This document shows, one piece after another, positions 9,631 through 19,539 of a DNA stretch of 64,000 nucleotides. The translations under genes were made by a program, and so were the position numbers. The stretch is from Treponema sp. UBA3862 (GTDB taxonomy: Bacteria > Spirochaetota > Spirochaetia > Treponematales > Treponemataceae). How positions within the stretch are numbered: position 1 is the stretch's first letter; each line of letters begins with the position of its first letter. The DNA lies in the NCBI GenBank assembly GCA_002392405.1, contig DGGY01000024.1, forward strand, positions 28,541-92,540, in the 5' to 3' direction. The notes beneath the pieces were generated by a model, which saw only the letters and a program-made list of their open reading frames with translations, did no database searches and had not been told where the DNA came from.

Positions 9631-11612
9631 CAGTTTTCACCGCCGTCCCAGATTTTTGTAAACGTTTCCCTTTCATAAACATTTTCTTCTTTCGTTTTGT
9701 AAAGGGCGGTAATCGTGAGCATTTTTGAATTATTTTTTTCTACGGCAACTTCTATCGTAATTTCCTGAGGCGGGTAGTCCGGCAGTTTAAAGTCTGCAAT
9801 TTTTGAGTTTTCCTGTGAATTATATTCATACATGGAATCTAAAACTGGGTTTGAAAGTGAAGAAGAAATCAATATTCTGTAGCGTTCAGCCTGTTTTTTT
9901 GAAGCAATTTTTAAAGTGTGTGAAGTAAGCTGCGGCATTGAAATGCTTTCGTCCGTTACAGACAGGTTTTCTGCATTTTTGTCAGTGTATTTAATTGCTG
10001 GTAATGAGTCCTTCGATTTTTTGTAAAGAAATTCTGTCGTAAGGAAAGTAAAAATTATCAGCGTGCCTAAAATTACTGCAGCAGAAAATGCCGTGTAGAG
10101 GGCGAATTTCTTAAAATTAAAGCCAGGAATTCTGTTTGTCCTTATGCGCAGAAGTACCTTAAGCCAGATAATCTGGAATGGAAAGAGAATCAGGCTTAAA
10201 AGCAGGTTTACTCCGGGTGAAGCTTTTATTAAAACCCTTACATCAAAAATATTCGTATTTAAGAAATAAACGGCAAAATATCCCCAGAAAGGAAGCGTCA
10301 TGAGTACAAACGAAAGAATGAGCTGTATTGTAGTTTTTGCATTTCTTGTCGTGTAAATTATAAAAAACTCAATTGCAAAGGTCCAGAAAAGGCCGATGTC
10401 TGCAACACTGAAAAGAAAAATATTTAAAACTGCTGTAAGGGTGAGTAAAAATCCGAAGGTTTCAGCAGAATGTTCAAGTTTAAGATGGTTCTGGAATACA
10501 AAAAGAACTGAAATCAGCGTAATTGAAATAAACAGCTTCGAGGCAAACTGAACGACGGGATTTGATTTATAAATAAACGGTGCGTGAATACAGATAAACT
10601 GTGATATGTAAAGTGAAAGCAATGAAACTGCAATTAGAAGAGGAAGTACAAACCAGTATCTTGAAAACTGTCTTTTTGAGCGGATCCTTTTTTTTCCTGT
10701 AAAAGTAAAGCAGACAAGAAAAAGAATTGAAAGAATTCCGAAAACTTCAAGTGAAATAAGGTTTGCTCTTTCTGAAATCCAGAAGGATTTCCATGAAAAC
10801 AGCGTAAAAAAAGAATAGTGAACATCGTTTATTTCAGTGATTTTTGTGTCGTGAGTAGACATGAAACTTTTAAGAACTTCAAGTTCACTTTGCTGTGTAA
10901 ATTCAATTTTTATGCAGGAAATTCCCTGGCTGAAAAAAGATGCCATCTGGGTGTCTCCGAATAAGAGACCGGCCCTGTATAGAGACAGAAATTTCTGCGG
11001 TGCTGAAAATTTAACTTTTTTTTCAAGAAAAGCCTGTGTTACTTCTCTTGTAAGCCATAGCGGAGTGGATTTTTTTAATCCGTTTGTGTAGATTCTCGCC
11101 TTTGATTTGTCTTTTGCATCAAAATTAAGCAGGATTACAAAAATGTTTTCAGGGTTTTCATTTGACAGGGCGTAATTCTGAGTTCCCTGGAGCGTAATGT
11201 CGTATCCAGGCAGGGTAAGGTTTCTGTTATCAAGCGGTGTAAAAACAAATTCAACAGGATAAGGAAGTTTTGCATTTTCCGTGTACTTTATGAACTCAAT
11301 TAATGAGGCAGTATTATTATAAAAATCTTCCTGGGAAAGACAGTAAACTAAAGTTTTAGGGTCGGACTGTTCATCTGTGTAATAGCCCTGAAAATCTACT
11401 GAAATAATTCTTGGAAAAATGTCTGAACCTGTCTGACAGAGGGGCTTATTTTGTGGAGAAAATTGATTTTTCTGAAGTGTGTCTTCAACAAAATCTGAAA
11501 GTTCTTTTCCCCTTAAAACAGTACTTTCAGCGGGTTCTGCAAAGGCAGATAAAGTGGTGTAACTCAATAGCAGTAAAGGAATTAGAAACTTCCGCAGAAC
11601 TCGTAAAATCAT
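9630..11612 (-). CDS. Polytopic membrane protein with exported N-terminal domain
   Basis: 660 residues. A signal-like segment covers about 4-25 (LIPLLLLSYTTLSAFA). About 260 hydrophilic residues follow, then roughly eight hydrophobic helices between about 285 and 530, and a hydrophilic C-terminal domain of about 130 residues. The topology suggests periplasmic domains at both ends of a membrane core. I do not recognise the family, and no catalytic motif stands out. It is the first gene of a minus-strand unit, with its TGA overlapping the ATG of dinB. There is no obvious Shine-Dalgarno just upstream, and an AT-rich segment ends right at the ATG. Confidence 0.65.
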   Translation of the reverse strand: MILRVLRKFLIPLLLLSYTTLSAFAEPAESTVLRGKELSDFVEDTLQKNQFSPQNKPLCQTGSDIFPRIISVDFQGYYTDEQSDPKTLVYCLSQEDFYNNTASLIEFIKYTENAKLPYPVEFVFTPLDNRNLTLPGYDITLQGTQNYALSNENPENIFVILLNFDAKDKSKARIYTNGLKKSTPLWLTREVTQAFLEKKVKFSAPQKFLSLYRAGLLFGDTQMASFFSQGISCIKIEFTQQSELEVLKSFMSTHDTKITEINDVHYSFFTLFSWKSFWISERANLISLEVFGILSILFLVCFTFTGKKRIRSKRQFSRYWFVLPLLIAVSLLSLYISQFICIHAPFIYKSNPVVQFASKLFISITLISVLFVFQNHLKLEHSAETFGFLLTLTAVLNIFLFSVADIGLFWTFAIEFFIIYTTRNAKTTIQLILSFVLMTLPFWGYFAVYFLNTNIFDVRVLIKASPGVNLLLSLILFPFQIIWLKVLLRIRTNRIPGFNFKKFALYTAFSAAVILGTLIIFTFLTTEFLYKKSKDSLPAIKYTDKNAENLSVTDESISMPQLTSHTLKIASKKQAERYRILISSSLSNPVLDSMYEYNSQENSKIADFKLPDYPPQEITIEVAVEKNNSKMLTITALYKTKEENVYERETFTKIWDGGEN

Positions 11613-11635
11613 ATTTATAGGATATAATTTACAGG

Positions 11636-11664
11636 TTTACAATGCAAGACCCTTGTAATATAAT
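11636..11664 (+). promoter_or_regulatory. Sigma-70-type promoter for the 11697 gene
   Basis: TTTACA at 11636-11641 and TATAAT at 11659-11664 are separated by exactly 17 bases. The gene start at 11697 leaves a leader of about 25 bases containing GGGAG. The match is by eye. Confidence 0.6.
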
Positions 11665-11696
11665 ATTATAATCATTACAGGGAGTTTTTAGTATTT

Positions 11697-12860
11697 ATGG
11701 CTTCAGACAAAAAATTTTCGCTTAATCTTCCACTTAAAGTAATTCTGACTGAAGAAGGTGCTTCCCACTTTATCGGCCATAAAATGAAACTTCTGCGTTT
11801 CCGTCTTGCTGATAATGTTGAAGAATACGGTGTATCTTTAAATCCGTTTTCTCCGCAGTCACTGCAGAACATGATTCTTGTAAATTACATTTCCAAAATT
11901 GAAATTTCCATGTCAGAGTTTGTTTCTGTCCGTCAGGAAGTAATGGATCTTTCAAAAGTTGTTGTATATTCGCTTCTTTACAAACAGTTTGACCGTCAGC
12001 TTTTTGCAGATTTTATCCAGACTGATGTAGTCCAGAAGCATAACAGAAAAAATCCGACACAGCTTATTGATGAGCGCACAAAGCTTACAGAAGTCCAGCT
12101 CCGTCAGATTCTTGCAACACAGCAGACCGCAATCCAGCTTGCAAAAAAAGAAATTCTTGAGCCGGTCTGGAAGTCGATTATGGAAAACAAGGATTATTCC
12201 CTTGAAGAAAAAAATGTCTATCTTCTGATGACTGAAAAATTCCTTAACCGTCTTTCACTGATGAACTGGCATATCATTACAAAGTTCTACAAAACAGACG
12301 GCTTTTCACAGATTAATATTGCGGTAAGGCATCTTTTGCAGGTTTACATGGAAAAATCCCGTGTAGCAGAATATATTTCAATTCTTGTAATGGAACTTGC
12401 CCTTAACAATGAAAATACAAATATGCGTAAGGAAGCAAGACGCATGTTTGCCGGAATCGATGATGTTGATGCGCTTATTTATGATCCGGAGCAGAGGGAA
12501 AAAATCGTAGCAGAACTCAAGCGTAACCATGAACAGGTATTTATTTCATGGAAATTAGGCGGCGGTTCTTCTGCCATCGGTAAACAGGGAAGACTTCAGA
12601 TAACTCTTTACAATAAGGATGATGAATTCCAGGAAGTAAAGGAAAACATTGAATCTAAAGCTGCTGCAGATACAAACAAAAAATCTCTGATTGACTTTTA
12701 CAGGGAACTTCCTGAAGGTCAGGAAAGCACTGATTTAGGTCTTTATTACCTTTCTTATCTTGATGATGCCTGCAAAAAGGTAAACGTTAAGTTTGAATCA
12801 ATTGTAAATCAGTTCTCTTCAAGTGACTTAACGGTCATTAACCTGATTTTTAATTTCTAG
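11697..12860 (+). CDS. Conserved hypothetical cytoplasmic protein
   Basis: 387 residues starting at ATG, with CAGGGAG about 12 bases upstream. There is no signal peptide or membrane segment. The composition is that of an ordinary soluble, mostly helical protein. The N-terminal segment (about 1-60) looks like a small beta domain, and the middle (about 100-260) is rich in amphipathic helix. I recognise no catalytic motif and no named family; it may be a spirochaete-restricted protein. It heads a plus-strand unit with a lipoprotein gene 3 bases downstream and then trmB. Confidence 0.6.
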   Translation: MASDKKFSLNLPLKVILTEEGASHFIGHKMKLLRFRLADNVEEYGVSLNPFSPQSLQNMILVNYISKIEISMSEFVSVRQEVMDLSKVVVYSLLYKQFDRQLFADFIQTDVVQKHNRKNPTQLIDERTKLTEVQLRQILATQQTAIQLAKKEILEPVWKSIMENKDYSLEEKNVYLLMTEKFLNRLSLMNWHIITKFYKTDGFSQINIAVRHLLQVYMEKSRVAEYISILVMELALNNENTNMRKEARRMFAGIDDVDALIYDPEQREKIVAELKRNHEQVFISWKLGGGSSAIGKQGRLQITLYNKDDEFQEVKENIESKAAADTNKKSLIDFYRELPEGQESTDLGLYYLSYLDDACKKVNVKFESIVNQFSSSDLTVINLIFNF

Positions 12861-12863
12861 AAC

Positions 12864-13613
12864 ATGGCAATATCCGGCCCTTTAAAAAAAATATTTATTC
12901 TCCTTAATTTTTTTGTTTCTCTTTTTATGTTTTTTTCCTGTTCGGAAGCAGGGGCTGGTATTTCAAATGTCACCGGAACTGTAGTTTTTGATTATGCGGA
13001 TGAAAAGTCAAATCCGGACGTTTATCTTTCTGTTTTTGTTCAGACAGAAGCTGAGGCACAGCGGGCTGAATTATTAAAAGTTTACAGTCCGGACAAAAAT
13101 ATTTACTGGAATATACATAATCCTGTTGTTTTCAGCGGTAACTCAAAATCCTATGCAGGTTATTCAATATTAAAACCAGCAGAAGGCAAAAAAATAGAAC
13201 AGGGTGAATACCGGGTATTATACACTGATGCCTCAGGAGAAGAAGCTGAAACAAGTTTTACGGTTTATTACCGCGATGAAATGCTTGCTTCAAAAAGTGA
13301 AGGGGCAAAAGATAAAACAGGTCTGACCCTTACAGAAAATGTGATTATTTACGACAAAAATATGAACATGCTTTTCTGGGGAAATATGAAAAATGCCTGG
13401 AGAAACTATTCCAATATTCTAAAAGAATACAGCAGGGCAGTTTACATAAGAAAAGTTTATTCTTCTTCAGGATCAACAATAATGGTTAAAATGCCTCCGG
13501 AAACAATAAAAAATTCAAAAGCTGCTGACAAAACTGAACGTGGAAGTGGAGACAGTCATACAGAAAATAATGAGACCGCTGGAATTGAGGAAAACGAGCC
13601 TTTAGAGGAATAA
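12864..13613 (+). CDS. Putative lipoprotein
   Basis: 249 residues. The N-terminus has a Lys-Lys pair, a hydrophobic stretch rich in Phe and Leu, then FMFFSCSEAG. The Cys near residue 26 fits the relaxed spirochaetal lipobox, so the mature protein is probably lipid-anchored in an envelope membrane. The body is beta-rich up to about residue 180, with a charged Glu/Asn-rich tail that looks disordered. I do not recognise the family. It is packed between the 11697 gene and trmB with 3-base gaps, so it is almost certainly co-transcribed. Confidence 0.6.
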   Translation: MAISGPLKKIFILLNFFVSLFMFFSCSEAGAGISNVTGTVVFDYADEKSNPDVYLSVFVQTEAEAQRAELLKVYSPDKNIYWNIHNPVVFSGNSKSYAGYSILKPAEGKKIEQGEYRVLYTDASGEEAETSFTVYYRDEMLASKSEGAKDKTGLTLTENVIIYDKNMNMLFWGNMKNAWRNYSNILKEYSRAVYIRKVYSSSGSTIMVKMPPETIKNSKAADKTERGSGDSHTENNETAGIEENEPLEE

Positions 13614-13616
13614 AAC

Positions 13617-14339
13617 ATGCCTTTGATTAATGATAAAAATACAGAAAAAGTTTCTCTTTCGCCTGAAGAATCAATGAAAAGAACGATTCATACTTTTCAG
13701 ATAAGGGCTGGACATTTTACCGCTTCAGAAAAAAAAGATTATGAAGAACTCAAGGATGTTTTCTGCATTCCTTATTCAGAAGAAAAACTTGATTTTGAAA
13801 AAATTTTTGGAAATAAAAATCCTGTTGTAATTGAAATCGGCTTTGGAATGGGGAAAGCAACGGCTATAATCGCAGAAAATAATCCGCAGATTAATTATCT
13901 TGGGCTTGAAGTGCATAAACCTGGAATCGGAAAGCTTTTAGGTGAAATTAGAAAAAGGGGACTTAAAAACTTAAGGATAATTGAACATGATGCCCTTGAA
14001 GTTCTTGAGAATATGACTGCTGATGAAAGTGTTTCTGCTTTTCATATCTTCTTCCCTGACCCGTGGCAGAAAAAACGACATTTCAAGCGCCGCCTCATAC
14101 AGCGTCCGCGAACTGATTTAATTACCTCTAAAATTCAAAAAGGCGGTTATCTTTATTTTGTAACGGACTGGCTTCCTTATGCAGAGTTTGGACTTGAACA
14201 GCTTAATGCAACGCCGAATCTTAAAAATAAATATGAAGGCTATGCTCCCCACCAGGAGTGGCGGCCAGAGACCCGTTTTGAGCAGAAAGGACTGGACGCA
14301 AATCGCGTGATTAATGAAATGATGTTTGAAAAGGTATAA
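13617..14339 (+). CDS. trmB: tRNA (guanine-N7-)-methyltransferase TrmB
   Basis: 240 residues. TrmB methylates N7 of G46 in the tRNA variable loop using S-adenosylmethionine. The SAM-binding motif EIGFGMGKA (about 73-81) and the signature [15 protein letters not shown] are both present, followed by the C-terminal T-x-R-F-E-x-K-G motif ([12 protein letters not shown]). An N-terminal extension of about 50 residues precedes the Rossmann fold, common in TrmB. It starts 3 bases after the lipoprotein stop. The assignment is secure from the motif set. Confidence 0.93.
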   Translation: MPLINDKNTEKVSLSPEESMKRTIHTFQIRAGHFTASEKKDYEELKDVFCIPYSEEKLDFEKIFGNKNPVVIEIGFGMGKATAIIAENNPQINYLGLEVHKPGIGKLLGEIRKRGLKNLRIIEHDALEVLENMTADESVSAFHIFFPDPWQKKRHFKRRLIQRPRTDLITSKIQKGGYLYFVTDWLPYAEFGLEQLNATPNLKNKYEGYAPHQEWRPETRFEQKGLDANRVINEMMFEKV

Positions 14340-14340
14340 T

Positions 14341-14415
14341 TCCTCACGGAGGGCACGGGGCACATAGAGGAGATTATAAATTGTCTCTGTGACCTCTATT
14401 GCTCTGTGAGAGATT
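14341..14415. repeat. Degenerate intergenic palindromic repeat
   Basis: The gap between trmB and ligA holds two imperfect inverted arms, about 14343-14373 and 14384-14412. The right arm reads CTCTGTGACCTCTATTGCTC, and the left arm carries the decayed complement (CTCACGGAGGGCAC). The loop is AT-rich. The CTCTGTG / CACAGAG wording resembles short palindromic intergenic repeats found in many bacterial genomes. It could fold as a hairpin in RNA from either strand. Confidence 0.45.
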
Positions 14416-14437
14416 TTTAATTTTAAGGAAAAAAATT

Positions 14438-16375
14438 ATGCCGGATTTATTTGATATAGACGAAACTGCTAGAATCTCAGAACTTGCCACTCTAATAAAA
14501 AAATATCAGGACTCATACTATAACGGCGAAGGAGAAATTTCTGACGCTGAGTTTGATAAACTCTGGGACCAATTAAAGTCCCTTGACCCGCTTAATCCTG
14601 TTTTGCAGCGTGTCGGAGCAGACTCCGGAAACTTTGCAAAAATCCGCCATATTATGCCGATGGGAAGTCAGGAAAAGGCCGCAAATCCTGAGCAGTTTTT
14701 AGCCTGGACAAAAAATCATGCCTACGATGAGTATTTAGTTGAATATAAACTCGACGGTGCTTCCCTTGAGCTGCAGTATACGAATGGAGAACTTGTAAGG
14801 GCCGTAACCCGTGGTGACGGTACAATCGGGGACGATATTACTGCCAATGCAAGAAAAATGCAGGGAGTACAGGCAGCACTTTTTGACAGAGAAGGAAAAA
14901 AAATTAACTTTACGGGTGCTGTGCGCGGCGAAGTAATTATGACACATACCGTGCATGAAAGCCTTTATAAAGACAAGGCAAACTGCCGTAACGCTGCCAA
15001 TGGTCTGATGAAAAGAAAGGACGGAGAAGGAAGTGAGAACTTATGCCTTATGACCTATGATGCCCTCGCTTTAGAAGGAGAAAGTCCTTTTAAGGATGAA
15101 GAAGGAAAAATAAACTGGCTTAAGTCATGCGGTTTTAAAACCTCACCGTTAAAAATCTGTAAATCTCCTGATGAAGTAATTGAATACCGCGATGAAGTCA
15201 TGGAAATAAGAAAAAGCCTTGATTATGACATTGACGGTCTTGTAATAAAAGAGAGGCGCATTGATCTTGAGGATGCAAGCCGTGCCCGTCCGGACAGACA
15301 GATTGCCTTTAAGTTTTCTCTTGAAGAAGCAGTTTCAGTTCTGCGCGAAGTTGAATGGAGCGAATCAGGGGCTACATATACTCCTGTCGCCATTTTTGAC
15401 GAAGTTCAGCTTAACGGAACCACTGTTCAGAGGGCAAGCCTTGCAAATCCTGATACAATGCGGACCCTTGGCGTAAAAATCGGCAGCCGTGTTGTCGTTG
15501 TAAAGCGCGGTGAAATAATTCCTAAAATTGAGCGTGTGCTTGCTGAGGAAGAAGGGCAGAAGACAAGTGAAGTAATTTTTCCTCACACATGCTCGACCTG
15601 TGGAAGTGAACTTATTGATGAAGGAAGCAGACTTTACTGTCCGAATAAAAACTGTTCAAAACGGGTCCTTCACCAGCTTTTAAAATGGATAAAGGTGATT
15701 GACATCCGTGACCTGGGCGAGACTTTGATTACGTCTCTTTTTAAGGACGGAAGGGTAAAGTCAATTTCTGACATTTATGCCCTCAGCGAGGAAGCCCTGG
15801 TTCCGTATTTTTTAAATGAGGAAAGCCGCCAGAAGGAAAAGCAGAGCCTTGGGGCAAAAAAGGTTTTTGATTCAATTCAGGTGCATAAAAAGATGAGCCT
15901 TGCTTCCTTTCTTGCGGGTTTTGATATTGAGGATATGGGAGAAACTCAGATCCAGAAGATTATAGACGCAGGTTTTAACACTGTAGAAAAAATCCTTGCA
16001 GCATCGCGGGAACATTTTGAAAATGTCTACGGTTTTGCAGAAATATCTGCACGCGCCTTCTGTGATGGACTTGAAGAAAATAAGGAAGAAATCCTTTATC
16101 TCTACAAAAATGTCCTTGAAGTTGAAGAAGGAAATGCAGTCGGAGTTCTTGCAGGAAAATCCTTCTGTTTTACCGGGGAACTTCACACAATGAAAAGAGC
16201 AGACGCCGAGAATCTTGTTAAAAAAGCAGGCGGAAGCTGTAAGTCTTCGGTTACAAAGGATTTAAGTTATCTTGTCACAAATGATGTTTCTTCCGGCTCA
16301 TCAAAGAACCTGAAGGCGGCAAAACTCGGCATTCCCGTCATTAATGAAGAGCAGTTCCTGGAAATGCTTGCATAA
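14438..16375 (+). CDS. ligA: NAD-dependent DNA ligase LigA
   Basis: 646 residues from the ATG at 14438, chosen because AAGGAAAAAA precedes it; a TTG 39 bases upstream falls in the palindromic repeat. The adenylation motif KLDG has its nucleophile at about Lys104. An OB region follows, then a four-Cys zinc finger (CSTCGSELIDEGSRLYCPNKNC), helix-hairpin-helix repeats, and a C-terminal BRCT domain beginning near FCFTGELHTMKRADA. LigA seals nicks using NAD+ in replication and repair. Its last 35 bases overlap the convergent M23 peptidase gene. Confidence 0.93.
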   Translation: MPDLFDIDETARISELATLIKKYQDSYYNGEGEISDAEFDKLWDQLKSLDPLNPVLQRVGADSGNFAKIRHIMPMGSQEKAANPEQFLAWTKNHAYDEYLVEYKLDGASLELQYTNGELVRAVTRGDGTIGDDITANARKMQGVQAALFDREGKKINFTGAVRGEVIMTHTVHESLYKDKANCRNAANGLMKRKDGEGSENLCLMTYDALALEGESPFKDEEGKINWLKSCGFKTSPLKICKSPDEVIEYRDEVMEIRKSLDYDIDGLVIKERRIDLEDASRARPDRQIAFKFSLEEAVSVLREVEWSESGATYTPVAIFDEVQLNGTTVQRASLANPDTMRTLGVKIGSRVVVVKRGEIIPKIERVLAEEEGQKTSEVIFPHTCSTCGSELIDEGSRLYCPNKNCSKRVLHQLLKWIKVIDIRDLGETLITSLFKDGRVKSISDIYALSEEALVPYFLNEESRQKEKQSLGAKKVFDSIQVHKKMSLASFLAGFDIEDMGETQIQKIIDAGFNTVEKILAASREHFENVYGFAEISARAFCDGLEENKEEILYLYKNVLEVEEGNAVGVLAGKSFCFTGELHTMKRADAENLVKKAGGSCKSSVTKDLSYLVTNDVSSGSSKNLKAAKLGIPVINEEQFLEMLA

Positions 16376-17366
16376 AGGCAAAGTCATCCGTAAAAAAGTC
16401 AGGAGAGACGGCTTCCATGTTGAGCCTTATCTCCCAGTGAAGGTGAGGACCTGTTGCAAGTCCAGTTGCCCCAGAAAGTCCTAAAAGCTCTCCTTTTTCA
16501 ACCATCTGTCCAGGTTCGACATCAAGGCGGCTCATGTGGTAGTAAAGCGAGTAAAGGCCCGGGAGATGCTCTATGCAGACACTCCAGCCCGTTGAAATCC
16601 TGTCTTCTGCCATTACTACTTTTCCCCTTCCGCAGGCACGCACTTCGCTTCCCGTCGGAATTCCGTAGTCAATTCCGTAATGAAGGCTTGTAGAAGACTT
16701 TCCGTTTGAGTAGGCGTAAACGCGTCTGTCTGCAAAAAAAGAAGTCCTTCTTGTGGCAGAAGTCGGGGGGATAAATGGAGTGAGTTCGTAAACTGCATCC
16801 TGATTAACAGTTCCTAATATTGCGTTGAGACGTTCTATCTGATTCTGCCTCTCTTTTGAAGTATTTGTTTTGATTGCAGTGTTTGTGGCGTTTAAGGGAA
16901 TTGTTTCTGAGACAAAATCTTTGTGGCAGACTGTAAGCGGAAGGGTAAACTGATTTTCATTCAGATTCCATGGTTCAAGAGTAATTGTAATTTCATAATT
17001 TCCTTCGCTTAAATAGGTTGAAGAAGGCAGAAAAGCAAGCAGAGTCTCAGCCTTTCTTTTTTTATTAAAGTCTGTCTTATAAAAACTTCCTTTTCTTACT
17101 GCTTTTTCGTCTGTACCTTTTTTGTATTCAAGAGAGGCTTTGATTTCCCCGCCGATGAGTTTCTTTATTTTTCGTTTTAAAGGAGTAAGTTTTAATTTTA
17201 CAAAGACTGCGTCTCCAGGGTATAAAATGTCATTGTAAAAGATTTCTGTCCTGAATTTATCGTTCTGGTAAACTTTTTTTTGGTTTTCTGCGTAAATAAG
17301 TTCATTTGAGAAAAAAACTGTATACAAAAAAATACATATTAATAATCTGAAAACACTTTTTTTCAT
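16341..17366 (-). CDS. Exported M23-family metallopeptidase
   Basis: 341 residues with an N-terminal hydrophobic signal (FRLLICIFLYTVFFSNELIYA). The C-terminal third is a lysostaphin/LytM-type domain: HYGIDYG supplies the first His and Asp zinc ligands and GPHLHWEIR the HxH pair. The glycine-rich GLSGATGLATG is typical of the family. M23 enzymes cleave peptide cross-bridges in peptidoglycan. The N-terminal half is beta-rich and may be a targeting domain. It is the last gene of the recO-recJ unit, starting directly after recJ, and it overlaps ligA tail-to-tail. Confidence 0.88.
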   Translation of the reverse strand: MKKSVFRLLICIFLYTVFFSNELIYAENQKKVYQNDKFRTEIFYNDILYPGDAVFVKLKLTPLKRKIKKLIGGEIKASLEYKKGTDEKAVRKGSFYKTDFNKKRKAETLLAFLPSSTYLSEGNYEITITLEPWNLNENQFTLPLTVCHKDFVSETIPLNATNTAIKTNTSKERQNQIERLNAILGTVNQDAVYELTPFIPPTSATRRTSFFADRRVYAYSNGKSSTSLHYGIDYGIPTGSEVRACGRGKVVMAEDRISTGWSVCIEHLPGLYSLYYHMSRLDVEPGQMVEKGELLGLSGATGLATGPHLHWEIRLNMEAVSPDFFTDDFAFMQAFPGTALH

Positions 17367-19502
17367 TTATCTGCTCTTCCAGGCGTCGCTTAAAAGTATC
17401 TGCGGCCTTACATTTCCGTTGAATTCATTTCTCTGAATCTGATAGAGAATGTCTATCCTGTCTTTTTCTGAAAACTCTGCATCGAGCAGGTCTGCGCGAC
17501 CAAAAAACATTGCGGGCCATTTTGTATGACCAGCATCAAGTTCAAGCTTTAAGTGCAGCGGTTCTTCTTTTCCAAGCTTTAATCCTTTTATTATAGGAAT
17601 TTTCTGTGTAAGGAAGGTAAGTTCAGGGTTTGTCTCACCGTAAGGCTCAAAAAAATCTACGACTTTTAAAACCTCAGGTTTAAGGTGTTCCGGTGGAAGT
17701 TCTGCGTCAATTTCAACGGTTTCGCTGTCTGCTTCAAAAAGCTTTATTGAAGGATAAAGTTTTTCAAGACGCATTTTAAATTCTTCAAGTTTTGATTTTT
17801 CAAAACTAAAGCCTGCAGCCTGGTTGTGTCCTCCGAAATTTATAAAAATGTCAGACATTGCGCTTAAAAATTCAGGGCAGTCAAGTCCGCGGCAGCTTCT
17901 CATTGAACCGATGGCAGTATCATCTACAAAAGTTACTGCCATTGCAGGTACATTGAATTTTGAAACGAGTTTTCCGGCTAAAATTCCAGAAACACCGCGG
18001 TTAATATTTTCATCGATTATTACACAGAGTTTTCCGCCGTAATGATTTATGCTTTCCTGTGCAGTTTTTATTCCGATTAACCAGGCTTCTTTGCCGAGTT
18101 CTTTTCGCTGAAGGTTAAGGTTATCGATTTTCTGTGCAAGTTCCTGGCGTTTTTTGTCGTTTTCTTCAAGGAATAAATACATCCCCAGTTCAGGCTGGCC
18201 GAGCCTTCCAGTTGCATTTAAAACTGGAACTATGTTCCAGCTTAATTTTACGCTGTTAATGGTTGTTCCAAGAAGTCTTGCGTTACAAAGAAGTTCAAGA
18301 AGTCCCTTTCTTGGTTTACCTTCGTTTATTGACTTTAACCCCTGTTTTAAGAAAATCCTGTTTTCGTCTTTCATCGGCATGATGTCCGCGAGGGCGGCAA
18401 GTGCAACAAGCTGAAGGTCTTTTTCTTCCTGCTTTTTGTCTTCCGGGTATTTTACGGCCAGGGTCTTGTTTACGAATGTTACAAAAATATTAAAAAAGGC
18501 ATGAAGCTGTGTGTTTTCTTCAGGTATATAGCCTGCGATTTTTGAAGAGTTTTTAATCTGTAAAAGCGATAATTTTGAAACCTGTGGAATTATCTTTGCT
18601 GCCTGTTCCCTTAAGTCTGCGGCATTAAATTCCACGCCGTTTCCAAAGGCTTTATTTAATACTGGAAGTACAGTCTTTGAATCCCACACAAGAATGTATT
18701 TTCCGGCTGCAAAATCATTGAATCGTGATGAGCTGATTGAAACAGGATAATCAGTCAATTTAAGTTCAAATTTTTTTTGTATATTTAAATTTCTTACCGA
18801 AAATGCTTCGATTATAATCTTGTTCTCTTCTTCACGTGCATTTAAAAGACAGATTTCCTGTTTGTACCAGTCTGTTTTTGCAAAACGAAGGGCGAGGGAG
18901 GTTTTAAAACTTACAGCCGCACCAGAGATATCCGGGAATGGATAAAGGGAATCAGCACATTTTGGATCTACTATTATTGCTGGAGCAGGAAGAGTTTCCG
19001 GCGGATTGTGGTGGTCTAAAACTATTACGTCAATTCCTTTTGAGGCAGCGTATGCAATTTCTTCATTGTTTGAAATGCCGCAGTCTACTGTAATAATGAG
19101 GGTTCCCATTTTTGCAGCAAAGTCATCTACCGCTTCCATTGAAAGACCGTAGCCGTCGTTTCCGTTTGGAAGCCGCCACTGTACGTCAATTCCCATTGAT
19201 TTAAGCTGTTCGAAAAGAATTACTGTGCTTGAAATTCCGTCAACATCACGGTCACCGAAAATAAGGACGATTTCTCCTTCTTCCTGTGCCTGCATAATAC
19301 GGTCTACTGCATCTTCCATTGCGGCAAAGGCAAAAGGATTGTGCATGAATCTAGTGTCGTTTTCAAGAAAATAGAGAAGCTCTTTTCCTTCGGTAATTCC
19401 ACGGCGGATTAAAACTGAAGAAGTGATCGGATCAAGTCCGTATTTTTCTGCAAGCTCCTTTACTTTTTCTCTTGGAACGGCTTTTTTGTTCCAGTTTTTC
19501 AT
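17367..19502 (-). CDS. recJ: Single-stranded-DNA exonuclease RecJ
   Basis: 711 residues from the ATG at 19502 (MKNWNKKAVPREK), chosen over an upstream in-frame ATG at 19598 that lies inside recO; AGGA precedes it. RecJ degrades single-stranded DNA 5' to 3' in recombinational and mismatch repair. The DHH phosphoesterase motifs are all visible: GDRDVDGISS, DCGISN and VLDHHNP. The later HNQAAGFSF matches the DHHA1 motif GGHxxAAG, and an OB-like C-terminus follows. There is a longer than usual insertion between the DHH and DHHA1 parts. It is flanked by recO and the M23 gene. Confidence 0.9.
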   Translation of the reverse strand: MKNWNKKAVPREKVKELAEKYGLDPITSSVLIRRGITEGKELLYFLENDTRFMHNPFAFAAMEDAVDRIMQAQEEGEIVLIFGDRDVDGISSTVILFEQLKSMGIDVQWRLPNGNDGYGLSMEAVDDFAAKMGTLIITVDCGISNNEEIAYAASKGIDVIVLDHHNPPETLPAPAIIVDPKCADSLYPFPDISGAAVSFKTSLALRFAKTDWYKQEICLLNAREEENKIIIEAFSVRNLNIQKKFELKLTDYPVSISSSRFNDFAAGKYILVWDSKTVLPVLNKAFGNGVEFNAADLREQAAKIIPQVSKLSLLQIKNSSKIAGYIPEENTQLHAFFNIFVTFVNKTLAVKYPEDKKQEEKDLQLVALAALADIMPMKDENRIFLKQGLKSINEGKPRKGLLELLCNARLLGTTINSVKLSWNIVPVLNATGRLGQPELGMYLFLEENDKKRQELAQKIDNLNLQRKELGKEAWLIGIKTAQESINHYGGKLCVIIDENINRGVSGILAGKLVSKFNVPAMAVTFVDDTAIGSMRSCRGLDCPEFLSAMSDIFINFGGHNQAAGFSFEKSKLEEFKMRLEKLYPSIKLFEADSETVEIDAELPPEHLKPEVLKVVDFFEPYGETNPELTFLTQKIPIIKGLKLGKEEPLHLKLELDAGHTKWPAMFFGRADLLDAEFSEKDRIDILYQIQRNEFNGNVRPQILLSDAWKSR

Positions 19503-19539
19503 TTTTTTATATATCCTGTCGCGGCCATAAGGCCATTGT

